Source: Flavonifractor hominis
Lineage (GTDB): Bacteria; Bacillota; Clostridia; Oscillospirales; Oscillospiraceae
Direction of reading: 5' to 3'
Length of the DNA: 64,000 bases
NCBI RefSeq assembly: GCF_040095835.1
Contig: NZ_JBBMFT010000011.1
Coordinates: 1 to 64,000 of the forward strand
A program made the position numbers and the translations under genes. Every line of letters begins with the position of its first letter. Position 1 is the first letter of the stretch. Shown here piece after piece: positions 43,577-51,600 of this stretch. The notes beneath the pieces were generated by a model. The model was not told the origin of the DNA and did no database searches. It saw only the letters and a program-made list of their open reading frames with translations.

Positions 43577-44797
43577 ATGATCCGATTTGACGCGTGGACC
43601 CTCATCCCGCCCGAAGCGGGGGAGATCCTGGCCCGGCAGTACGACCGGGGACGGGTCCTGTCCATCACCGGGGAGCTGCCCCAGGGCTGGACGTGGGACC
43701 TGCTCATCCAGGCGGGGGACCACCTGGACATCCTGGCCCTGACGGCGGCGGAGGGGGGCGCCGAGGCGCTGCTCACCGGAGAGACGCTGGCGCTGGGCGG
43801 GCTCTACACCCTCCAGCTGCGGGGCACCCGGGGGGAGACAGTGCGCCACACCAACCCGGTGGCGGTGTTCATCCCGCCCTCCTTGTCCGGGGACGCGCAG
43901 TGGCCCACGCTGCCCAGCGCATTTTCCCAGGCCGAGGCGCGCATCCGGGAGTTAAACGCCCACCCGCCCATCCCCGGGGACAACGGGTACTGGCAGGTGT
44001 GGGACCTGGAGGCGGAGACCTATGGGGAGAGCCAGCTGCCCCTGCCCGATGTGTCGGTGGGCCCCGAGGGCCCGCCCGGACCCCAGGGTCCCCAGGGCGA
44101 GCCGGGCCCACAGGGCCCCCAGGGGGAACCGGGCCCCCAGGGGGAAAAGGGGGAACCGGGCGAGCCCGGCCCCCAGGGTGAGCCGGGGCCCCAGGGACCG
44201 GAGGGGCCAAAGGGGGAAAAGGGCGACCCCGGAGAGCCGGGCGCCCAGGGCCAGCCGGGAAAGGATGGAGCCGGAGTGCCCGCCATCACGGCGGAGGACG
44301 AGGGCAAGGTGCTCGCTGTAGCCGATGGCGCGGCGGTGTGGTCCGCCCTGGGCGCGGGGAGCGGAGCCGCTCCCCGTCTGCTGGCTCAGATCGTCTCGGA
44401 CGGCAGCGCGGCGCTGTACAGCAAGAGCATTGACCAGCTCGGCGACGGCCTGTATGCCGTATATCTCTTTGTGGAAACCGACGAGGCCAACAAGGGACAG
44501 AATATTTACGCCAAGGTGGGGCCGAGCAGTATGAGTCAGTATACCGGCGGCATCCGCACCGCGAGTGTGGTCAGCGGCACAGATGCAATAAACCTGACCT
44601 GGACGCGCCTGTCTTTTTGGGTAGGCGGGAGAGACGTGGTCGGATTTGCAGAGGTGGGGACCACCGCGGGCACCGCATTCCGAGCAAGAGAGGGCAGGGG
44701 TGAGCAGATCGACGCGGTGGTCAAGCTGATGATGTATTCCAGTGAGGGAAAGACAATTCCTGCCGGTTCGGAGCTGACCCTTTGGAAGCTGGTATAG
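43577..44797 (+). CDS. Collagen-like phage tail-fibre/baseplate-type protein
   Basis: 406 aa in three parts. An N-terminal domain of about 160 residues resembles phage baseplate or fibre attachment modules. A perfect run of 24 Gly-X-Y triplets (about 162-233) forms a predicted collagen-like trimer stalk, with many PQGEP-type units. A C-terminal domain of about 170 residues (QNIYAKVGPSSM, WVGGRDVVGFAE) could be a receptor-binding head. The DNA for the last part is visibly less GC-rich than the rest of the element. It is followed by two other tail-end-type genes. Confidence 0.8.
   Translation: MIRFDAWTLIPPEAGEILARQYDRGRVLSITGELPQGWTWDLLIQAGDHLDILALTAAEGGAEALLTGETLALGGLYTLQLRGTRGETVRHTNPVAVFIPPSLSGDAQWPTLPSAFSQAEARIRELNAHPPIPGDNGYWQVWDLEAETYGESQLPLPDVSVGPEGPPGPQGPQGEPGPQGPQGEPGPQGEKGEPGEPGPQGEPGPQGPEGPKGEKGDPGEPGAQGQPGKDGAGVPAITAEDEGKVLAVADGAAVWSALGAGSGAAPRLLAQIVSDGSAALYSKSIDQLGDGLYAVYLFVETDEANKGQNIYAKVGPSSMSQYTGGIRTASVVSGTDAINLTWTRLSFWVGGRDVVGFAEVGTTAGTAFRAREGRGEQIDAVVKLMMYSSEGKTIPAGSELTLWKLV
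44060..44275 (+). repeat. Gly-X-Y collagen-like repeat coding region
   Basis: 24 consecutive nine-base units each encoding Gly-X-Y, without interruption. Confidence 0.85.
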
Positions 44798-44808
44798 GAG
44801 GTGACAGG

Positions 44809-44982
44809 ATGAACGCGGGAGAGAAACTGACCTATTGGATCGACGGGGCGCTGGTGGAGCACACGGTGACGGAAGAGGAGGCCCGCCGCTGGCAGGCCGC
44901 CCAGGCGGAGCAGGCCGCCCCCACCCTGGAGGACCGGGTGGCCGCCCTGGAGCAGGCCCTGGAGGAAGGGCTGCGGGCATGA
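44809..44982 (+). CDS. Small phage-type protein (57 aa)
   Basis: Acidic, helical small protein following the fibre gene, with AGGAGGTGACAGG before its ATG. Sequence features are a TYWIDGALVEHTVTEEEARR start and a C-terminal helix (DRVAALEQALEEGL). Its size and place match XkdX-type or small tail-associated proteins found between fibre and holin genes in Firmicutes phages. Function unknown. Confidence 0.6.
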   Translation: MNAGEKLTYWIDGALVEHTVTEEEARRWQAAQAEQAAPTLEDRVAALEQALEEGLRA

Positions 44983-45008
44983 GGCGCGCACGGGGGGCGG
45001 GATGAGCC

Positions 45009-45272
45009 ATGGAGTGGACCGTCGTCACCGTCATCATCGCCCTGGTCGGGCTGGGGGGCGCCATCCTCAAGCCCCTGACCTCCCTCACCGGCTCCATCAC
45101 CCGGCTGACCGTGGTGGTGGAGCGCCTGGAGCGGGAGCTGGAGGAGCAGGCCCGGCACAGCCAGGAGAGCCACCGGCGCATCTGGGAGCACAACGAGGAG
45201 CAGGACCGGCGCATCGAGGAGCATGAGCGGCGGCTGGGCGTGCTGGAGCGGAAGGGAGGGCCTTCGCCATAG
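45009..45272 (+). CDS. XhlA/holin-accessory-like membrane coiled-coil protein
   Basis: 87 aa. An N-terminal membrane helix (TVVTVIIALVGLGGAIL) is followed by a long charged coiled coil (RLERELEEQARHSQESH). This resembles phage XhlA/haemolysin-type proteins that accompany holins. No separate holin or endolysin is present. Its TAG stop lies in the right terminal arm (TTCGCCATAGC), and its frame continues open into the right half of feoB. Confidence 0.6.
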   Translation: MEWTVVTVIIALVGLGGAILKPLTSLTGSITRLTVVVERLERELEEQARHSQESHRRIWEHNEEQDRRIEEHERRLGVLERKGGPSP

Positions 45273-45300
45273 CGCGCCCGGCCCACCGGCAACTGGCCGG
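45262..45300. repeat. Right attachment site (attR)
   Basis: The element arm TTCGCCATAGC is followed by the core ACCGGC (45285-45290) and then AACTGGC of feoB. The feoB half-sites GCCAG and CTGGC form an inverted repeat around the core once rejoined. Confidence 0.75.
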
Positions 45301-47261
45301 GCAAAACCGTGGGCACCGCCCAGGGAGCGTGCACCTTCCGCGGGCGGCGCTACCAGCTGGTGGACCTGCCGGGCACCTATTCCCTGCGGGCCCACTCCGC
45401 CGAGGAGGAGGTGGCCCGGGACTTCCTGTGCGCGGGGGGAGCCGACGCCGCCGTGGTGGTGTGCGACGCCACCTGCCTGGAGCGCAGCCTCAGCCTGGTG
45501 CTGCAGACCCTGGAGCTGGAGGCGCGCACGGTAGTGTGCGTCAACCTGCTGGATGAGGCCGCCCGCCGGGGCATCCGGGTGGACCTGGCCCGGCTGGAGG
45601 AGCAGCTGGGCGTGCCGGTGGTGGGCACCGCCGCCGGACGGGGGGAGGGGCTGGAGGCGCTGCTGGCCGCGGTGGAAGGGGTCATCGACCGGCCCCCCCG
45701 GCCCGGCGACCCGGTGCGCTACCCCCCGGCGGTGGAGTTCGCCCTTTCCTCCCTGCGCCCGCTGGTCCAGCGCCACGTGAACGACCCCAGGCGGGCCCGG
45801 TGGGCCGCCCTGCGCCTGCTGGAGGAGGACGGCACCCTGCTGGCCGCCCTGGGGGACTGGGCGGGGGAGGACCCCCAGCTGCAAAGCGCCCTGGAACAGG
45901 CCCGGGACGGGCTGGTCCGGGCCGGACTGGACCGGCAGGCGCTGGCCGCCGCCGTGGCCGCCGCCCAGGTGGGGACCGCCGAGACCCTGGCCGCCGCCGC
46001 CGTCACCCGCACCGGCGACACCGACCGCTGGCAGCGGAGGCTGGACCGGCTGCTCACCCAGCGCAGCACCGGCATCCCCATCATGCTGCTGCTGCTGGCC
46101 GGGGTGTTCTGGCTCACCCTGCAGGGGGCCAACTACCCCTCCCAGCTGCTCTCCCAGGCCCTGTTTTGGGTCCAGGACGCCCTCAGCGCCCTGTTCCGCG
46201 CCGCGGGCGCCCCCGAGTGGCTCCACGGGGCCCTGGTGCTGGGGGCCTACCGCACCCTGGCCTGGGTGGTGTCCGTCATGCTGCCCCCCATGGCCATCTT
46301 CTTCCCCCTGTTCACCCTGCTGGAGGATCTGGGCTACCTGCCCAGGGTGGCCTTCGTGCTGGACCACGCCTTCCAGAAGGCCCGGGCCTGCGGCAAACAG
46401 GCCCTCACCATGTGCCTGGGCCTGGGCTGCAACGCCGCCGGGGTGGTGGGCTGCCGCATCATCGACTCCCCGAGAGAGCGGATGATCGCCATACTTACCA
46501 ACAACTTCATGCCCTGCAACGGCCGCTTTCCCACCCTCATCGCCGTGTTCACCATGTTCTTCGTGGGCACCGGCGGCGGCGTGTGGCAGGGCCTGGCCGC
46601 AGCAGCCGGGCTCACCGGCATCCTCCTGGTGGGGCTGGGGATGACCCTGCTGGTCTCCCGCCTGCTCAGCGCCACCCTGCTGCGGGGCACCCCCTCCGCC
46701 TTTACCCTGGAGCTGCCCCCCTACCGCCGCCCACGGGTGGGGCAGGTGGTGGTCCGCTCGGTGCTGGACCGCACCCTCTTCGTCCTGGGCAGGGCCGCCG
46801 CCGTGGCCGCCCCCGCCGGGCTGCTCATCTGGGTGTGCGCCAACCTCTCCGTGGGCGGACAGAGCCTGCTGGCCTGGTGCACCGGCTTCCTCGACCCCTT
46901 CGCCCGGCTGATCGGTCTGGACGGGGTCATCCTCATGGCCTTTTTGCTGGGCTTCCCCGCCAACGAGATCGTCATCCCCATCCTGCTCATGGGCTACCTC
47001 TCCACCGGAACCCTCCAGGACATGGAGAGCCTGGACGCCCTGCGCCAGCTGCTCTGCCAGAACGGCTGGGACGGCCTCACCGCCGTGTGCACCCTGCTCT
47101 TCTCCCTGATGCACTGGCCCTGCTCCACCACCTGCCTGACCATCGCCAAGGAGAGCGGCGGGCTGCGCTGGGCCCTGCTGGGCATGGCCATCCCCACCGG
47201 GGCCGGAGTGGCGGTGTGCTTCCTCACCGCCTCCGCCGCCCGGCTGTTGGGCCTGGCGTAA
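45291..47261 (+). pseudogene. feoB: feoB, C-terminal part (interrupted ferrous iron transporter B)
   Basis: Continues FeoB exactly where the left fragment ends: NWPGKTVG (switch I), VDLPGTYSL (G3), NLLDEA (G4 region), then the membrane channel domain with its Cys-containing Gate motifs. Nearly all of the protein (656 codons) is here. It lacks its P-loop and a normal start; GTG at 45309 is possible but has no clear ribosome site. With the left fragment it would encode 689 aa, a normal FeoB length. In the present arrangement GTP-driven iron uptake should be lost. Confidence 0.93.
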
Positions 47262-47290
47262 CCCAGGGGACAGAAATTTTAAATTGCCCC

Positions 47291-47319
47291 TTTACAAACC
47301 GGGAAAACATTGCTATAAT
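47291..47319 (+). promoter_or_regulatory. Promoter of tRNA-Arg
   Basis: TTTACA, 17-base spacer, extended -10 TGC-TATAAT, 38 bases before the tRNA. Confidence 0.8.
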
Positions 47320-47357
47320 AATCTGGCACGTTGAGCATGTCCCATGCTGTGCCAGAC

Positions 47358-47434
47358 GCGCCCGTAGCGCAATTGGATAGAGCGTCAGATTCCGGTTCTG
47401 AAGGCTGGGGGTTCGAGTCCCTTCGGGCGTACCA
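47358..47434 (+). tRNA. tRNA-Arg (CCG)
   Basis: 77 bases. Acceptor arms GCGCCCG and CGGGCGT pair (G-U at the end), the anticodon stem TCAGA/TCTGA encloses loop TTCCGGT, giving anticodon CCG for codon CGG. The T loop is TTCGAGT, and CCA is encoded. It reads a codon used often in this GC-rich DNA. Confidence 0.95.
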
Positions 47435-47436
47435 AA

Positions 47437-47472
47437 AAAGAAGCACCTGCGAATGCAGGTGCTTCTTTTTTT
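47437..47472. terminator. tRNA terminator (bidirectional)
   Basis: A stem with arms GAAGCACCTGC and GCAGGTGCTTC and tetraloop GAAT, flanked by A and T runs. Nearly identical to the terminator at 55130. Confidence 0.9.
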
Positions 47473-47490
47473 ATCTCCGCGAGAGGCCGG

Positions 47491-48330
47491 TCACCCGCCG
47501 GAGAGGGGCTTGCGCAGCTCATACTGTCCGGCGACCACCTGGAAGGAGCACCCGCTCAGCAGCCGGAGGAGCTGGGGATAGCCCACGTCAAGGTTCTTCA
47601 CGGTGACGGCGGGGAAGGACGAGACCAGGCCCTGCACCAGCGCGCCCAGATCGGGCAGATGCGCGTATCCCAGCTGAAAGACCGCCCCGCTGGCCTGGTC
47701 AAAGACGCAGAAGGCGGAGATGCGGCCCTGCCGGGTCATGTACCGGACCCGGGGAGGCCGCGCCCGGCGCAGCAGGACGGCGGTGGTGTGCTCAAAGGAC
47801 GGCTCCGCCAGAAGGCAGTGCCCCGCCGCCCCCGGGTCAAAGCGGGAAAGGTCCGTCTCCTCCGCCGGTGGCGGGACGGGCCCGCCCGCGGCCGGGGCCG
47901 AGCGCAGGATCTGATACTCCCGCGCCACCGAAAAGCCCAGCCCCTGGTACAGCCGGATGGCGTCCCGGTTTTGCCGCAGCACTTCCAGATAATAGGCCTG
48001 CGCCCCCTGCCGCGCCAGCTCCCCTTCGGCCCGGGCCAGCAGATGGTGGAACACCTGACGCCCCCTGTGCTCCGGGACCACCCCGGCGGCCACGGCAAAC
48101 ACGGCGCGCTCCCCGCCGTATTCCCCCTGGGCGTTCAGAAGCAGGCCGATCAGCCGCCCCTCCCGGAACGCGCCGTAAGACGCCGCCCGGTCCACGCCGC
48201 TCTCCTCCAGATGGGAGAGCAGCACCGCCCCGTCGGCCGGGACGGAGACACAGTAGTCGCCAAACGCCCGGCTGAGGCACTGGGCCAGCTGGGAATCACA
48301 CAGGGACTCCAACGTGCTGTAGGTATACAT
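47491..48330 (-). CDS. GNAT-family N-acetyltransferase
   Basis: 279 aa. The central GNAT fold has the acetyl-CoA motif VVPEHRGRQVFHHLLARA and then YYLEVLRQNRDAIRLYQGLGF. The C-terminal third resembles the second-half domain of two-domain GNAT proteins. The substrate is unknown. It starts after AAAGGAAGCACGCC. Confidence 0.82.
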   Translation of the reverse strand: MYTYSTLESLCDSQLAQCLSRAFGDYCVSVPADGAVLLSHLEESGVDRAASYGAFREGRLIGLLLNAQGEYGGERAVFAVAAGVVPEHRGRQVFHHLLARAEGELARQGAQAYYLEVLRQNRDAIRLYQGLGFSVAREYQILRSAPAAGGPVPPPAEETDLSRFDPGAAGHCLLAEPSFEHTTAVLLRRARPPRVRYMTRQGRISAFCVFDQASGAVFQLGYAHLPDLGALVQGLVSSFPAVTVKNLDVGYPQLLRLLSGCSFQVVAGQYELRKPLSGG

Positions 48331-48460
48331 GGCGTGCTTCCTTTCTCACCCAAAAAGTGCATCCGGACAGGCCCGCTTGTCTGACCGCCCCATGCTAGGG
48401 GAATTCTACCATAAATACCGGTGGAATTAAACAAAAAACAAAGAAAAATTCCATAGAATA

Positions 48461-48489
48461 TTGACACTACAGTACAAAAGAACTACAAT
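48461..48489 (+). promoter_or_regulatory. Promoter of the surface glycoside hydrolase
   Basis: Consensus TTGACA, 17-base spacer, TACAAT in an AT-rich patch, with a leader of about 170 bases. Apart from this I see nothing recognisable in the 335-base gap. Confidence 0.75.
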
Positions 48490-48665
48490 CGGAGGCAGAA
48501 GGCAATAAAACGTTTTTCCCCGGCGGACGACCGGACGCGGCCGCGGCCGACGCGGCGCGCCCACAGAGTGGGAGGTGGAGCAGAATGAGCGGCTGAACAG
48601 CGCACATCGGCAGGATCCGCGCGGAAACACAGCGACTCCCTATTTGATCAGAAGGAGACGAGAAG

Positions 48666-51600
48666 ATGGAAAAACGAGCGTTTCGCAAAGCCGCATCGCT
48701 GTTGCTGTGTCTGGCGATGATACTCAGCCTGTGCCCCTGGGCCGCCGCCGTGGACGGCATGGGGCCCGGCTATGAAAACCCCGACCGGCAGGCCGACGGA
48801 GACATCGAGCTTGCCTTGTTTACCGGGACGTCCAAAGAGGACATCACACCGCGCTACACCGTCACCTTTACCGAGGACGAGACCGACCGGGACCCGAACT
48901 ATCCGGTGGACGCCTCGTACGACCGGGGGATCTGCTACTTGCAGACCGGTTCCATGCCGGAGGGCCACGCCGTGGAGGTGAGCGGGATCGAAAACGTCCC
49001 CTACGGCACCTACCGGATGGACCTGCTCTACAAGATCTTTGACGACGGCCGGGCCACCGTCCAGTGCCACTGGGACGGACAGCCCGTGGGCGAGGCGGTG
49101 GACCTGGGCTCCTCCGAAGAGCCCGCCCGCAGCCAGCCCCAGGGGGACTTCCTCCACACCGACGGCACGGGCCAGAACAACTCCAACCTCTACGCCGTCA
49201 CCCTGTCCGAGGCCCTGGAGGTCACGGGCAACGAGGCCGACAGCCACACCCTGCGCCTGGAGGTGCTGGAGAAGGGCGTCTGCGCCGTCTACGGCCTGCT
49301 CCTCACCCCGGTGGGCGAGCCGGTGATTCGGCTGGACCAGGAGCGGGTGGACCTGGAGCAGATCCAGCCCGAGCCCGTGGTGATCACCGCCCAGGTGGCG
49401 GAGGGCTTCGGAGCGCTGGAGTGGACCGTGGAGGATGACACGGTGGCCGCCGTGGAGCCCGGGGAGGACGGGACCGCCGTCCTTACCGCCGTGGGCGTGG
49501 GCCAGACCACCCTGACCGCCGCGGTCACCCGCCAGGACGACCCCATGACGGTGCGCACGGCCAGCCTGCCGGTGACGGTGACCGACGCGCCCGAGATCAC
49601 CCTGGACCGGGCCGACCTCACCATCGACCTGAGCCAGGAGGGGGACCACACGGCCACGGTGACGGCCCAGGTGGACCCCCGCTTTGAAACGGTGGAGTGG
49701 ACCGCCGAGCCGGAGGCGGTGGCCAGCGTGGAGCCCGGAGAGAACGGGACCGCCGTCATCACCGGCCAGAGCGCCGGCGACGCCGTAGTCACCGTGACGG
49801 CCGGCAAGAATGGCATTACCAAGCAGGCTGCCTTGACGGTGCACGTGGTGGACGGCGCCCTGGGCTTTACCGAGGGCCGGCTGGACATGAGCGACAAGCA
49901 GCTGGCCGAAACCGTGGACCCGGACGCCATCCGCTTCAACGACCTGGAGTGGACCGGCCTGGACCTGGGGGACACGGTGTCCGTCAACCCCGGCCGGCAG
50001 GAGGACGTATATGAGGTCAACCGCGTGGAGCCCCACGCCACGCTGCTGCCCTACGGCACTGTGGAGCAGGCGGTGACCGGCGCCCGGGACTACGACCGGG
50101 CACAGTCGGAATACTACCTGTCCCTGACCACGCCGGAAGATCTGGACCCGGCCACCTCCAGCTGGCAGTTCGCCATGGTGGACAGCCTGGGCTACGACCT
50201 GGAGGCCGCCGCCGCCCGGAAGGACCCCTACGACGACAGCCAGAACATCGTGGACTTCTACCGCACCGACTACGACGCCTCCCAGTGGCCCGGCGTGGCC
50301 GTGCCCTCCAGCTGGCAGGTCCAGGGCGTGGACGGCAGCGGCACCCCCTACACCGGCTATTACGACCCGGAGTACGGCTACGACCCGCCCTACTACACCA
50401 ACGTCTCCATGCCCGGCAGCGTGACCATCCACGGCACGGTCCGGGAGATCTTCAACGGCATCAGCGCCCCCGCCGCCCCCGAGGACTACAACCCCGTGGG
50501 CTTCTACCGCAGGAGCTTTGACGTGCCGGAGGAGTGGATGGCCAACCAGAACAAGGTCTTCCTCTTCGTGGGCAGCGCCGAGGCGGCCTACTACGTCTAC
50601 GTCAACGGCAAGCAGGTGGGCTACCACGAGGACAAGACCCCCGGCGAGTTCGACGTGACCCCCTTCCTCAACCCCGACGGGCAGGACAACCTGCTGGCCA
50701 TCAAGGTATACCGCTGGGCCGACTGCTCCTGGATGGACGACCAGGATTCCCTCCGCCTCAGCGGCATCAACCGGGAGGTCTACCTCATGGCCACCCCCGC
50801 CCTGCACATCCAGGACTACAAGGTGGAGACCGACTTCGACGCCGGCTTTGAAAACGCCACGGTCAAGCTGGACGTGCAGGTGGAAAACTACACCGACCAG
50901 GCCCTGGACGGCTACTGCGTGACCGCCCAGATCTTCGACGAGAACGGGCAGGACCTGCTGCTGGGCAAGAACATCCGGCTGGAGCTGGGCGAGGTGGCCG
51001 GCGGCGGCGACGTCCGCCTCAGCGGCAGCGCCCTGGTGGAGCGGCCCCACAAGTGGTTCCCCGACGACCCCTACCTCTACACCCTGGTGCTCACCCTCCA
51101 CGACAAGGCCACCAACACCGCCATCGAGCACATCAGCCAGCAGCTGGGCTTCCGGGAGATCACCTACCGCCAGCAGAACGACGACGATGTGCGGGACATC
51201 GTGCGCATCAACGGCCAGAAGGTCATGATGCTGGGCGTCAACTACCAGGCCATCACCCCCTACGGCGGCCACTACATCACCCCCGCGGACTATGAAAAAG
51301 ACCTGCAGATCATGAAGCAGAACAACATCAACACCATCCGCACCTCCCACTGCCCGCCGGACACCTACATGCTCTATCTGGCCGACAAGTACGGCCTGAT
51401 GGTCATGCTGGAGGCCAACAACGAGAGCCACGCCATCGCCGGCTCCTGCTTCAAGGCCGGACTGTACGAGCTCATCAACGCCCGGGTGCAGAACATCGTG
51501 CGCCAGGAGAAAAACCGCAGCTGCGTGGTGGCCTGGTCCCTGGGCAACGAGTGCGGCGGCGAGAGCAGCTGGGGCGACGTGATCGCCAACATCCACGCCG

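Larger units (their letters stand above)
39896..45290. mobile_element. 5.39-kb integrated element with serine recombinase and phage tail-type genes, inserted in feoB
   Basis: Bounded by ACCGGC direct repeats (39896-39901, 45285-45290) that split feoB without loss of coding bases. Terminal arms GCTATGGCGAA and TTCGCCATAGC are inverted. Cargo: a serine recombinase pointing left, and pointing right a 46-codon small ORF, a primase/RepA ATPase, a collagen-like tail protein, a 57-aa protein and an XhlA-like protein. No capsid, portal, terminase, relaxase or conjugation genes are present. It may be a prophage remnant, a phage satellite or a self-standing integrative element. Confidence 0.9.

Noticed and set aside
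43577..44797. Diversity-generating retroelement target in the fibre gene
   Set aside because: No reverse transcriptase or template repeat is present in the element.
47358..47434. tRNA-Arg as the integration site of the element
   Set aside because: The tRNA is intact and lies outside the element; the junctions are inside feoB with no tRNA-derived repeat.
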